Positions 1 through 8,475 of a stretch of DNA of 64,000 bases are shown here, one piece after another (the stretch's first letter is position 1; each line of letters starts with the position of its first letter). The stretch lies in NCBI GenBank assembly GCA_017985015.1, contig JAGNYI010000014.1, forward strand, positions 1,356 through 65,355, written 5' to 3'. The notes beneath the pieces were generated by a model, which was not told the origin of the DNA, searched no databases, and saw only the letters and a program-made list of their open reading frames with translations. This DNA comes from Giesbergeria sp. Its GTDB lineage: Bacteria; Pseudomonadota; Gammaproteobacteria; Burkholderiales; Burkholderiaceae_C. Position numbers and translations under genes: made by a program.

Positions 1-59
1 GGCTTGGGCGCAGCGAAAACAGGGGTGGGTGTGGGCGACTGGGCGACGGCGGTGTTCAT
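1..59 (-). CDS. Possible N-terminus of a gene leaving the window
   Basis: An ATG at 57-59 on the minus strand opens a frame with no stop to the window edge and would encode MNTAVAQSPTPTPVFAAPKP. Only about 20 residues are visible, no domain can be recognised and no strong ribosome binding site precedes the ATG. A Pro/Thr-rich N-terminus is plausible for a real protein, but the call rests on an open frame alone. Bases 60-303 hold no convincing gene, only a palindromic repeat at 144-197. Confidence 0.3.
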   Translation of the reverse strand, partial: MNTAVAQSPTPTPVFAAPK

Positions 60-143
60 GGCAGCACTGTAGCCAAGCGCGCGCGCTCCGGTGTGAGCTT
101 TCTTTCAGCGGCGCGTGAATTGCGCTGCGCAGAGTGAATGAGC

Positions 144-197
144 GCTATTGAAAAAGTAGCTTCCAGAGCTTACTGGATAAGCGCTAGAGGCCAATTT
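144..197 (+). repeat. Palindromic element, copy 1 of 6
   Basis: An AT-leaning 5' part (gctattgaaaaagtagc) is followed by an imperfect inverted repeat, TCCAGAGCTTA-ctgga-TAAGCGCTAGAGG, and the core TAAGCGCTAGAGGCCA. The same core and flanks recur at 4870-4925, 25505-25556, 29319-29370, 55605-55650 and 58660-58707. This copy is intergenic, downstream of the lysR stop codon. Confidence 0.75.
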
Positions 198-303
198 TGC
201 TTGGATGAGTGCCCACATAGACGACTCCTTTGGTTGCCGTGGGCCCGTCAAACTGGCGCGGCCCAGGCCAGCGGCGAAGCCGCTCAGGGAGATGTACTTG
301 CCA

Positions 304-1200
304 CTACACCATGCTCTTGTGCAACCAGTCGGCAAAGGCGGCGCATTCCCAGCGGTCCATGGCTCCGGTGCGCCAGCACAGGTAGTGGGCGTGCGGGCTG
401 GGGGCGTCCAGGTCGAACAGGCGCACCAGCGTGCCGTTTTCTATCCAGGGCGCGCCAAGTTTGAGCCGCACGAGCGCCACGCCCATGCCGGCGGCGGCGG
501 CGTCGCACATCAGGCCGACGTCGTTGAACTGCGAGCCGTCGCGCGGCTCCTGCCAGGGCAGGCCCGCAGCGGCAAACCAGCTGCGCCAGGGCTCCAGCGG
601 GCTGCGCAGCAGGGTGGCCGGGTCGAGCTCGTCTGGGCGCTCAAACGGGCCGAATTCGCGCAGCCATGCGGGCGAGGCCAGCGGAGTCACCACGTCGCGC
701 GCAATTTCGCTGTACTCCACATCGGCGTAATGGCCGGTGCCAAAGCGCACCACCAGGTCGGCGTCTTCGGCCACCACGTCCATCAGCGGAATCGAGATTT
801 GCAGCGCCAGGTCGATCTCGGGGTAGGCCTCGCGGAAATGGCGCAGCCGCGGGATCAGCATCACCCTGGCAAAAGTGGGTGTGACGGCGAGCTTGAGGCG
901 GCGCTTGCCGGGCGCACTGGCCAAGCCGGGAAAACGCTGCAGCGCGCCCAGGCCCTCGCGCACGTTGGCGAGGTAGGCGATACCGTCGGTGGTGAGGGAG
1001 AAATCGGCCCGGCCGAACAGCCGCGTGCCAATGATCTGCTCCAGCTGCTTGACGCGGTGGCTCACAGCGCTGGGCGTCACGCAGAGTTCCTCCGCTGTCA
1101 GCGTCACGCTGCGCAGGCGCGCCAGGGCTTCAAAAGTGAGCAGACACTGGATGGGCGGGATGCGGCGCAGAGGCCCAGAAACTTCGGCAGGCGAGTTCAT
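304..1200 (-). CDS. LysR-family transcriptional regulator, GcvA-like
   Basis: The 298-residue protein has the LysR layout. A winged helix-turn-helix lies at about residues 14-75, with the recognition region LCVTPSAVSHRVKQLE, followed by a two-lobed periplasmic-binding-like effector domain. The sequence PPIQCLLTFEALARLRSVT at the N-terminus resembles GcvA-type regulators. It lies 24 bp downstream of purU on the same strand, so the two are probably cotranscribed. A role in one-carbon or glycine-related metabolism is suggested by that neighbour but not shown. The effector is unknown. Confidence 0.85.
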   Translation of the reverse strand: MNSPAEVSGPLRRIPPIQCLLTFEALARLRSVTLTAEELCVTPSAVSHRVKQLEQIIGTRLFGRADFSLTTDGIAYLANVREGLGALQRFPGLASAPGKRRLKLAVTPTFARVMLIPRLRHFREAYPEIDLALQISIPLMDVVAEDADLVVRFGTGHYADVEYSEIARDVVTPLASPAWLREFGPFERPDELDPATLLRSPLEPWRSWFAAAGLPWQEPRDGSQFNDVGLMCDAAAAGMGVALVRLKLGAPWIENGTLVRLFDLDAPSPHAHYLCWRTGAMDRWECAAFADWLHKSMV

Positions 1201-1224
1201 GCTGTGGCATCCTGTGCGTGGAAA

Positions 1225-2073
1225 TCAGCGAAACACCACGGTTTTGTGGCCGTTTTGCAGCACGCGGTGCTCGCTGTGCCACTTCACAGCGCGCGCCAGC
1301 ACCTGGCTTTCGGTGTCGCGCCCACGGGCTGTCAGGTCTTCGACGGTATCGGTGTGGTCGGCACGTGTAACATCTTGTTCGATAATCGGGCCTTCGTCGA
1401 GGTCGGCGGTCACGTAGTGCGCGGTGGCGCCAATCAGTTTGACGCCGCGCTCGTGCGCTTGGTAGTAAGGCTTGGCGCCCTTGAAGCTGGGCAAAAAGCT
1501 GTGGTGGATGTTGATGGCGCGCCCGGCGAGCCGCTTGCACAGGTCGTTGGACAGCACCTGCATGTAGCGCGCCAGCACCACCAGTTCGGCGCCTTCCTGC
1601 TCGATGATCTCCAGTTGGCGCGCTTCGGCATGGGCCTTGGTGGCCGCGGTGACAGGAATATGGTGAAACGGTATGTTGTAGCCGGCGGCCAGTTGGTAGA
1701 AGTCGCGGTGGTTGCTGATGATGGCGCGGATGTCGATGGGCAGCAGGCCCGATTTCCAGCGGAACAACAAGTCGTTGAGGCAATGGCCTTCGCGGCTGAC
1801 CAGCAGCACGGTGGGCATGGGCAGATGCGTGGCATGTAGCCCCCAATGCATCTGGAAGGGCTGGGCAAACTGTTCGAGCTGGGTGCTCAGCGCGGCGTGG
1901 TCGTGCTCGGTGCAGGCAAACTGCACGCGCATGAAAAACAGGCCGGTGGCCGGGTCGTTGAATTGGGCGGCTTCTTCGATGTTGCCGCTGCGTTCGAGCA
2001 AAAAACCCGAGACGGCGTGCACCAGACCGAGGCGGTCCGGGCAGGACAGTGTGAGAACGTAGGCGTGGGTCAT
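1225..2073 (-). CDS. purU: Formyltetrahydrofolate deformylase
   Basis: PurU hydrolyses 10-formyl-tetrahydrofolate to formate and tetrahydrofolate, balancing one-carbon pools in the cytoplasm. The 282 residues match the usual length of about 280. An N-terminal ACT domain (residues 1-80, beginning YVLTLSCPDRLGLVHAVSG) precedes a formyltransferase-like catalytic domain with INIHHSFLPSFKGAKPYYQA and the downstream GATAHYVTADLDEGPII. These are the conserved Asn-His-His/Asp catalytic region of the family. The gene is divergent from the GGDEF/EAL gene, whose start is 45 bp away, and runs into lysR. HypX, encoded later in the window, uses the same 10-formyl-THF substrate. Confidence 0.95.
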   Translation of the reverse strand: MTHAYVLTLSCPDRLGLVHAVSGFLLERSGNIEEAAQFNDPATGLFFMRVQFACTEHDHAALSTQLEQFAQPFQMHWGLHATHLPMPTVLLVSREGHCLNDLLFRWKSGLLPIDIRAIISNHRDFYQLAAGYNIPFHHIPVTAATKAHAEARQLEIIEQEGAELVVLARYMQVLSNDLCKRLAGRAINIHHSFLPSFKGAKPYYQAHERGVKLIGATAHYVTADLDEGPIIEQDVTRADHTDTVEDLTARGRDTESQVLARAVKWHSEHRVLQNGHKTVVFR

Positions 2074-2117
2074 AGCTGAGAATTGTCGCAGCAGGGCCGC
2101 AGGCTGTAGGAAGGAAT

Positions 2118-4793
2118 ATGGACACAGCGCAAAGGGTTCGGCGACACCGGGGTCTGACTCCGGGGACTGCGGCGGCCCTCTATCTCGCGTTGGGGATGGC
2201 CTGGGTGCTTGTGGGCGATTGGCTGCTGGCAGCGTGGGTCACCGATGCCGGTCTGCAGGCGCAACTCCAGCTTTGGAAGGGCTGGGCCTATGTCGCGCTG
2301 ACTGCGGTGCTGGCAGGTTGGCTGGTGCACTGCTTGCGCGCCGCCGAGCGCAAGCGCCGGCTGCGCGAGAACGAATTCTCCCAGGTGGTGCGCCACGCAA
2401 GCGCGGGTATTGCGCGCGTGCAGATCGACGGCCAGGTGCTGTGGGCCAACCCGCGGCTGCTCGATATGCTGAATGTGGACGAAAGCGACCTGCCCCACCT
2501 CAATTGGCGCAGCTTTGTGCAATCGCCCAACTCTGCCGAGGTTGCTCAGCAGCTCAAGCGCCTGCTGGCGGGCGACATCGACCATTACGTGGGTGAGCGC
2601 CAGTGCCTGCGGGCGGGCGGCCTGGAGCCGCTGCCGGTGCTGTGCACTGTCACGGTCGTTCGGGATGGGCAAGATACATCCGGCGATTCGCTGATATGTG
2701 CGCTGCAGGATTTGAGCGAGACGGTGCAGGCGCGCGCCGCACTAGAACGCAGCGACGCCCGGCTGCGGCTGGCACTCGACGCCAATGCCAGCGGCGTATG
2801 GGATTGGGATGTGCGCGCGCAGGCCTTCAGCTTTTCGCCTGGTATCGCACGCATGCTGGCTTACCAGGGCAAGGATCTGGCGAGCGAACCGAATCTGATG
2901 GACCGCATCGTGCCAGCGGACCGCGACCGGGTACGGGCGGCAGCACACAGCACGCTCGAAGCAGGGGAGGTACTGGTCGAGACTTTCGCCATGGAGTGCT
3001 TTGACGGTCAGTTGCGCTGGTTTCAGGCGCGCGGGCATATGTTCGCCGGGGCGGATGGCGAGCCGGAGCGGGTCATTGGGCTGCTGACCGACATGAGTGG
3101 CGCACGATTTTCCGAGGAACGCCAGCGCCTCGCCATGGCGGTGGTGGACAACGCGGCCCAGGGCGTGGTGGTCACCGATACGCTGGGCACCATCAATTCT
3201 GCCAACGCGGCGGCGCTGCGCATCCTGGGGTACACCGAAGCCGAGGTGCTGGGCCGCAACCCGCGCATGTTCCAGTCGGGCCGCCACGACCGCCAGTTCT
3301 ACGGTGCCATGTGGGCGCAATTGCGGCGCACCGGCCACTGGACGGGCGAACTGTGGAACAAGCGCAAGAGTGGCGAAGTCTTTCCCGAGCAGGCCGCCAT
3401 CAGCGCAGTGCGGGATGCGGGCGGCATGGTCACCCACTTCATCTGCATGTTCACCGACCTGTCCCAGAGCAAAGCGCGCGAGCAGCAGATCGAGTTTCTG
3501 GCCGGCCACGATCCGCTCACCGGCCTGGCCAACCGCGACTCCTTTGTCGTGCAGCTTGAAGCCATCCGCGAGCAGGCAATGGCCAGCGGAGAGCGCTTTG
3601 CTGTGCTGCAGCTCAACCTGGATCGTTTCAAGGAGGTCAACGACAGCTATGGCCATGCCGTGGGGGATGCCGTGCTGTGCCACATCGCGGGCCAGGTTGA
3701 GCAGGCGCTTCGACCAGGGGATTTGATCGCCCGCCTGGCGGGCGACGAGATTGCGGTCCTGGCGCGCAATCTGCGTCATGCAGATGGCGCTGCTGCGGTT
3801 GCGCGCAATCTGATGGAGGCGGTCGGCAAGCCTTGGCGTGCACCGGAAGGCTTTGAGGTGGTGGCGGGGGCCAGCGTTGGCATTTGCATGTTTCCTGAAC
3901 AGATGGAATCTGCCGAAGCCTTGATGCAGGGCGCGCACTCTGCCGTGTATGGTGCCAAGGCGCTCGGACGCGGCGCCTGGTGCTTCTACGAAGTAGGCAT
4001 GACACAGGCCGCGCGCGACCGCCTGGCGGTGGAAGCGGGCCTGCGCCGCGCGCTGGCGCAGGGCGAACTGCTCTTGTACTACCAGCCCCAGTGCGACGTG
4101 GCAAGCGGACGCATCATTGGCGCAGAGGCCTTGCTGCGCTGGCAAGACCCGCAGGAAGGCTTGATTTCGCCAGCGCGCTTCATCCCGGTCGCCGAGACCT
4201 CGGGTTTGATCGCACCCATCGGCCAGTGGGTGCTGCAGGAGGCCTGCCTTCAGGCACAGCGTTGGCGTGCTGCGGGCCTGGGGTCCATGACCATGGCCGT
4301 CAACGTTTCGCCGCGGCAGTTTGCGCTCAGCGATCTGGTGGCTGTGGTGGGCGACGCGCTGGCCCAGAGCGGGTTTCCGGCGACCTGCCTGGAGCTGGAA
4401 ATTACCGAGAGCGCACTGGCCGAGCGGCCGGAGCAGGCGTTGGCCTTGCTGAACCAGCTCGGTGACCTGGGGCTGCGGCTGGCTGTGGACGACTTCGGCA
4501 CCGGCTACTCGTCGCTGGCGCACATCAAGCGCTTTCCCATCGATGTGCTCAAGATCGATCAGAGCTTTGTCCGCGAGATCCCTGAAAGCGGGGACGATAT
4601 GGCGATCAGCTCGGCCATCATCGCCATGGGACACAGCCTGGGGCTGTCAGTGCTGGCCGAAGGGGTAGAAACGCAGGCGCAGCTTGATTTTTTGCGGGGA
4701 CGTGGATGCGACAGCTACCAGGGCTATTTGCGCAGCCGCCCGGTGCCGCCCGACGCTTTCGAAGTGCTGCTGCGCGATCAGCTCGCGGGTTGA
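2118..4793 (+). CDS. Membrane PAS/GGDEF/EAL cyclic-di-GMP protein
   Basis: This 891-residue protein begins with two transmembrane segments (about residues 14-40 and 55-75), followed by about three PAS domains (100-215, 215-330, 340-455), a GGDEF domain (470-625) and an EAL domain (640-885). The EAL domain looks intact: IIGAEALLRW, NVSPRQF and DDFGTGYSSLAHIKR hold the expected metal and catalytic residues, so phosphodiesterase activity on cyclic-di-GMP is likely. The GGDEF signature reads AGDEI in LIARLAGDEIAVLA, so cyclase activity is doubtful and the domain may be regulatory. A good ribosome binding site (AGGAAGGAA) precedes the ATG. The stop codon directly abuts that of the convergent chaN gene. 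Confidence 0.93.
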   Translation: MDTAQRVRRHRGLTPGTAAALYLALGMAWVLVGDWLLAAWVTDAGLQAQLQLWKGWAYVALTAVLAGWLVHCLRAAERKRRLRENEFSQVVRHASAGIARVQIDGQVLWANPRLLDMLNVDESDLPHLNWRSFVQSPNSAEVAQQLKRLLAGDIDHYVGERQCLRAGGLEPLPVLCTVTVVRDGQDTSGDSLICALQDLSETVQARAALERSDARLRLALDANASGVWDWDVRAQAFSFSPGIARMLAYQGKDLASEPNLMDRIVPADRDRVRAAAHSTLEAGEVLVETFAMECFDGQLRWFQARGHMFAGADGEPERVIGLLTDMSGARFSEERQRLAMAVVDNAAQGVVVTDTLGTINSANAAALRILGYTEAEVLGRNPRMFQSGRHDRQFYGAMWAQLRRTGHWTGELWNKRKSGEVFPEQAAISAVRDAGGMVTHFICMFTDLSQSKAREQQIEFLAGHDPLTGLANRDSFVVQLEAIREQAMASGERFAVLQLNLDRFKEVNDSYGHAVGDAVLCHIAGQVEQALRPGDLIARLAGDEIAVLARNLRHADGAAAVARNLMEAVGKPWRAPEGFEVVAGASVGICMFPEQMESAEALMQGAHSAVYGAKALGRGAWCFYEVGMTQAARDRLAVEAGLRRALAQGELLLYYQPQCDVASGRIIGAEALLRWQDPQEGLISPARFIPVAETSGLIAPIGQWVLQEACLQAQRWRAAGLGSMTMAVNVSPRQFALSDLVAVVGDALAQSGFPATCLELEITESALAERPEQALALLNQLGDLGLRLAVDDFGTGYSSLAHIKRFPIDVLKIDQSFVREIPESGDDMAISSAIIAMGHSLGLSVLAEGVETQAQLDFLRGRGCDSYQGYLRSRPVPPDAFEVLLRDQLAG

Positions 4794-5639
4794 TCAGCGT
4801 CCCGACAACTTGCGCAGCGGCGCGCACGCGTCCTGCGGCGGAAGTTCTGCGGTGACAGGAGTCAAGTCTGCTTCACTTTCAATAGCTGTTTTCGCTTGTC
4901 CTGCTTGCGCTAGAGCCACTTTTACCTCTAAATTTTTCGGCAAATATACCGGCACGCCACGGCTGCGCAACACGTGGCCGCCGCCGGCAATCAACAGCAC
5001 CGTCTGGCCCCGCCCGCGCGGTGCTGCAGCCAGCGTGCGCGCCATACTCTGGTCACGCGCCATCTGGATGCGCACCATGCCAGGCAGTTGCGCCTCGGGC
5101 AGCAAATCGCAATGGCCTTCGCGCACGGCGCTGCGCTGGTCGGCGAGAGCAGCGGCTGGCAGCAACTGGTCGAGCGCGGTGTTGCTCATGGCGCTCGCCA
5201 TGCTTGCGCGGGGCAGGTTGCCGCCAAAAACCGGCACGCCGGCGCGCACCGCCGCCATCACAGCTCCCGCATAGTGCTCCCAGGGCCACCATTGCTCATC
5301 CCAGCCCAGCGCTGCGCGCACAGTGGACTCGTCAGCGCTGGGTGGCAGCGCCTGTGTGCTGTGGCCGGCCTCGGCCATTTCCAGCACCAGGGCCGAGAGC
5401 CTGCCCTGGGCCACCAGCCACTGCACGGCCGCCGCTTGCATCGCCTGGTGCGCTGGCGCATCGTGCTGCTCGCCCAGCAAAATGACATCGGCCGGCAGCA
5501 ATGGCCGCAGGCTTTCGGGCCAGCCAGCGGGCAGGCGGGCCGGTGCCGCACAGCCGAGCAGCAGCGCCAGCGCAGCCGTGCTCATGGGGCGCAGCCAGCG
5601 AACCGGCATGGGGGGAAAGGGAGTCTTCATGCGCTGCAT
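4794..5639 (-). CDS. ChaN family lipoprotein
   Basis: This is a putative haem-iron-binding lipoprotein of the ChaN/DUF399 family. The N-terminus has a signal with a lipobox (LALLLGC, Cys at about residue 30), and the core motif VILLGEQHDAPAHQ is typical of the family. The predicted location is the periplasmic face of a membrane. Residues about 240-257 (KVALAQAGQAKTAIESEAD) are encoded by a copy of the palindromic element found elsewhere in the window, so this tail may be a recent in-frame insertion. An alternative start at MKTPFPP (codon 4) is possible. Function in iron handling is inferred from the family only. Confidence 0.8.
   Translation of the reverse strand: MQRMKTPFPPMPVRWLRPMSTAALALLLGCAAPARLPAGWPESLRPLLPADVILLGEQHDAPAHQAMQAAAVQWLVAQGRLSALVLEMAEAGHSTQALPPSADESTVRAALGWDEQWWPWEHYAGAVMAAVRAGVPVFGGNLPRASMASAMSNTALDQLLPAAALADQRSAVREGHCDLLPEAQLPGMVRIQMARDQSMARTLAAAPRGRGQTVLLIAGGGHVLRSRGVPVYLPKNLEVKVALAQAGQAKTAIESEADLTPVTAELPPQDACAPLRKLSGR
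4870..4925 (+). repeat. Palindromic element, copy 2 of 6, inside chaN-like gene
   Basis: The sequence reads tcaatagctgttttcgcttg then tcctgcTTGCGCTAGAGCCA. It matches the AGCT...CGCTT...GCGCTAGAG(G)CCA pattern of the other copies. It is wholly inside the coding region near the 3' end of the ChaN-type gene, on the opposite strand to that gene, and keeps the reading frame open. Confidence 0.65.
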
Positions 5640-5704
5640 GCTACTGGTGGAGCGCTGCGCGCACTGTGCCCGGGGTCACATGGTGCTCCCTTACACTGCC
5701 CGGC

Positions 5705-7639
5705 ATGCGGACACGCACCACGCTCACCACCAAGCTCTTGACCATGGGAATGGTGTTTTTGCTGGTCACGCTCAGCTCCATCAGCCTGACACTCTGGGTC
5801 ACCTGGAAGCTCGAAGGCGGTGCTGCGGCCGTGAACGAGGCCGGCCGCTTGCGCATGCGCACCATGCGCATGGCGCTGGCGGTGGAGAGCGGCGCGCGCG
5901 ACAAGCTCTTGGCGAATGCGGAAATGATTGAAGGCAGCCTGGAGCTGCTGCGCAATGGCGACCCCGACCATCCGCTCTTTGTCCCCTGGAGCGACGACAC
6001 CCGCGCGCGTTTTGAAGACGTGCGCAGCCAGTGGACCACGGTGCGCGATGAGTGGCTGGCGCGAGAGGCGCCGCCCGTGCCGGTGTTGGTGGCGCGCGCC
6101 GACGCGATGGCCGAGGTGATGAACAGCTTCGTGGACGCCATCGAGGTGCAGATTGCGCGCTGGACTGCGGCACTGCATGTGCTGCAACTTTTCATGATGG
6201 GCTTAACTCTTCTCGTTGCGTTTGGTGCAGTGGTCATGACCGGCTTGGTGGTCATCAACCCGGTGGCGCGCCTGCAGGAGGCGCTTTTGCAGATACGCAA
6301 GGGCGTGCTTGGCACGCGCCTGCCGGTCGAATCCGACGACGAATTCGGCCAGCTCAATGAGGGCTTCAACGGCATGGCGCAGGCGCTGCAGGCCTCGCAC
6401 GACGACCTTGCACTCAAAGTGCGCGAGAAAACGGCCAGCATTGAGGACAAGAACCAGCGCCTGTCCGCGCTCTACGAAGTCAGCGCGTTGGCCGCCCAGG
6501 CCGCCAATCTGAAGGTGCTGACGCAAGGCTTTGTGCAGCAGGTGCGGCGCGTCTCGGGTGCCGACGCCGCCGTGGTGCGCTGGTCGAACGAGGGCAACGA
6601 GCACTACGTCATCCTGGCCTCCGACGGCCTTCCGCGTGCCATGGCCGAGCAGGAGCAGTGCCTGCGCGCCGGCAGTTGCTTTTGCGGCCAAACCCAAGGT
6701 CTTCCGGACGCGCGCGTCATTCCTATCAGCATTGCGACGCCGATGGTTCTGCCGCACTGCCACGAGGCTGGCTACGAGACCCTGGTGGTCCTGCCCGTGA
6801 TGGTGCACCAGCGCGTGCTGGGTGAGCTCAACTTGTTTTTTCGATCCAGCCTTGAGCTGTCGCCCGACATGCGCGAACTGCTTGAAGCCATGGTGCGCCA
6901 CCTGGCCAGCAGCATGGAGGGGCTGCGCGCGGCGGCGCTGGAGCGTGAGGGCGCCGTAGCCGAAGAGCGCGGCATGCTGGCGCGCGAGCTGCACGACTCG
7001 ATTGCGCAGTCGCTCGCGTTCCTCAAGATTCAGACGCAGCTGCTGCGTGACGCGGTAAAAAAGGGCAACGAGGCCGCGCGCGACCGCAGCATGGCCGAAC
7101 TCGATGTCGGCGTGCGCGAATGCTACGCCGACGTGCGCGAGTTGCTGGTGCACTTTCGCACCCGCGCCAGCGCGGAGGACATCGAAGAGGCGCTGCGCAC
7201 CACGCTCTCCAAGTTTGGCCACCAGACCGGCATCAACGCACAGCTCAGCATGGAAGGGCACGGCCTGCCCCTGGACGCCGACGTGCAGATTCAGGTGCTC
7301 CACATGGTGCAGGAGGCGCTCTCCAACGTGCGCAAGCATGCCCGCGCCACGCGTGTGAACGTGCGCGTGCAGCGCCATCCCGAGTGGCGCTTTGAGGTGC
7401 AAGACAACGGCATTGGCTTTGATGCAGGACGCAGCTTGGCGCCCGACTCTTTGCACGTCGGCCTGCGCATCCTGCGCGAGCGCGCCGAAGGCATCAGCGC
7501 GCGGGTCGAGGTGCAGTCCGCGCCCGGCGCGGGCACCACGGTGTGCATCGAGCTGCCACACAACGCCTCCGCGACGTCGGGCACCGCACAGCCGGCCGAA
7601 TTGCCTGCGCCGCAACTGCCTTCGTGGAGTTCGATATGA
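5705..7639 (+). CDS. narX: Nitrate/nitrite sensor histidine kinase NarX
   Basis: NarX senses periplasmic nitrate and phosphorylates NarL. The 644-residue protein has TM1 (about 10-33), a periplasmic sensor with a P-box-like stretch (AGRLRMRTMRMAL), TM2 (about 158-182), HAMP, a GAF-like central module with the cysteine cluster C319/C325/C327 (CLRAGSCFCG), a HisKA_3 box (ARELHDSIAQSL, His430) and a HATPase domain ending with GAGTTVCIELP. The start at 5705 was chosen because it begins just before TM1 (MRTRTTLTTKLL); longer readings add non-homologous sequence. The stop overlaps the narL start (ATGA), indicating translational coupling. The nar structural genes follow directly. Confidence 0.95.
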   Translation: MRTRTTLTTKLLTMGMVFLLVTLSSISLTLWVTWKLEGGAAAVNEAGRLRMRTMRMALAVESGARDKLLANAEMIEGSLELLRNGDPDHPLFVPWSDDTRARFEDVRSQWTTVRDEWLAREAPPVPVLVARADAMAEVMNSFVDAIEVQIARWTAALHVLQLFMMGLTLLVAFGAVVMTGLVVINPVARLQEALLQIRKGVLGTRLPVESDDEFGQLNEGFNGMAQALQASHDDLALKVREKTASIEDKNQRLSALYEVSALAAQAANLKVLTQGFVQQVRRVSGADAAVVRWSNEGNEHYVILASDGLPRAMAEQEQCLRAGSCFCGQTQGLPDARVIPISIATPMVLPHCHEAGYETLVVLPVMVHQRVLGELNLFFRSSLELSPDMRELLEAMVRHLASSMEGLRAAALEREGAVAEERGMLARELHDSIAQSLAFLKIQTQLLRDAVKKGNEAARDRSMAELDVGVRECYADVRELLVHFRTRASAEDIEEALRTTLSKFGHQTGINAQLSMEGHGLPLDADVQIQVLHMVQEALSNVRKHARATRVNVRVQRHPEWRFEVQDNGIGFDAGRSLAPDSLHVGLRILRERAEGISARVEVQSAPGAGTTVCIELPHNASATSGTAQPAELPAPQLPSWSSI

Positions 7640-8331
7640 GCCCAGCCAGCGCCATTACCGTTTTTGTGGTCGACGATCACAACTTGTTCCGTCGGGGGCT
7701 GGTGGCCCTGCTGTCCCAGGACGAAGGCCTGCGTGTGGTGGGCGAGGCGGGCGACGCGGCGGAGGCACTGCGCCTGGTGCCGGTTCTGCAGCCCCAGGTC
7801 ATCTTGCTGGACAACCATCTACCTGGCGTGCTTGGCGTGGACGCGGTACGCGGCTTGCGCGCTGCGTCGCCGGCAAGCCACGTGCTGATGCTCACCGTCA
7901 GCGAGGATGCGCAAGACCTGGCAGCTGCCTTGCGCAATGGCGCCCACGGCTACTTGCTGAAAACCATCGACGGCGATTTGCTGGCCGAGGCCATTCGCCG
8001 CGCGGCCGCTGGTGAGCCGGTGGTGAGCCCAGAGCTGATGGGCAAGTTGGTGGCGGCGTTTCAATCGCAAGGCGGGCCGCTGCCCATCATGCCGATGGAA
8101 ACCGCTGCGCCAGCGCATTCCACCAGCGCTCCGGCGGTGGCACCGTCCCTCTCGCCGCGCGAAGAAGAGGTGCTGCGAGAGATTGCGCTGGGCGCGAGCA
8201 ACAAGGAAATCGCCCGCACGCTGGACATCGCTGAGACCACGGTGAAGATTCACGTGCAACACATCCTGCGCAAGCTGGGCCTGAGTTCCCGCGTGCAAGC
8301 GGCGGTCTACGCCGCCAATCCCAGAAATTAG
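7636..8331 (+). CDS. narL: Nitrate/nitrite response regulator NarL
   Basis: This 231-residue NarL/FixJ-family response regulator has a receiver domain (residues about 7-125, phospho-acceptor Asp59 in ILLDNHLPG, Lys in GYLLKT). After a linker comes a LuxR-type helix-turn-helix (LSPREEEVLREIALG to LGLSSRVQAAVYA). The start ATG overlaps the narX stop. When phosphorylated by NarX it should activate the downstream narK and narGHJI genes. A NarL-like heptamer, TACTTCT, lies at 8357-8363 in the gap before narK1. Confidence 0.95.
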   Translation: MSPASAITVFVVDDHNLFRRGLVALLSQDEGLRVVGEAGDAAEALRLVPVLQPQVILLDNHLPGVLGVDAVRGLRAASPASHVLMLTVSEDAQDLAAALRNGAHGYLLKTIDGDLLAEAIRRAAAGEPVVSPELMGKLVAAFQSQGGPLPIMPMETAAPAHSTSAPAVAPSLSPREEEVLREIALGASNKEIARTLDIAETTVKIHVQHILRKLGLSSRVQAAVYAANPRN

Positions 8332-8336
8332 TTTTC

Positions 8337-8368
8337 CCCGAGTAGTTCTTTGGAACTACTTCTCCGGG
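8337..8368. promoter_or_regulatory. Inverted repeat between narL and narK1
   Basis: AGTAGTTC-TTTG-GAACTACT is a perfect 8-bp stem with a 4-nt loop at 8341-8360. It can be extended by CCCG/CGGG across an asymmetric internal loop (TCTC). The 3' half includes TACTTCT, which fits the NarL heptamer consensus TACYYMT. A T7 run occurs at 8382-8388, too far from the stem for a textbook intrinsic terminator. It could be a weak terminator of narXL, a NarL operator of the narK promoter, or both. The rest of the gap (8369-8475) shows only the narK1 ribosome binding site. Confidence 0.5.
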
Positions 8369-8475
8369 TAAACCCTCGTTCTTTTTTTCCGCGCCTCCCC
8401 TCCGCTTGAAGGATAGTCAGGTGCACCGCCGTGGGGGACCATCGCTTCACTCATAAAAAGAGAGGAAAAGCGCAA

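Noticed and set aside
8406..8420. FNR-like site TTGAAGGATAGTCAG before narK1
   Set aside because: Half-sites are spaced TTGA-N7-TCAG instead of N6 and the second half is imperfect, so it does not fit the FNR consensus.
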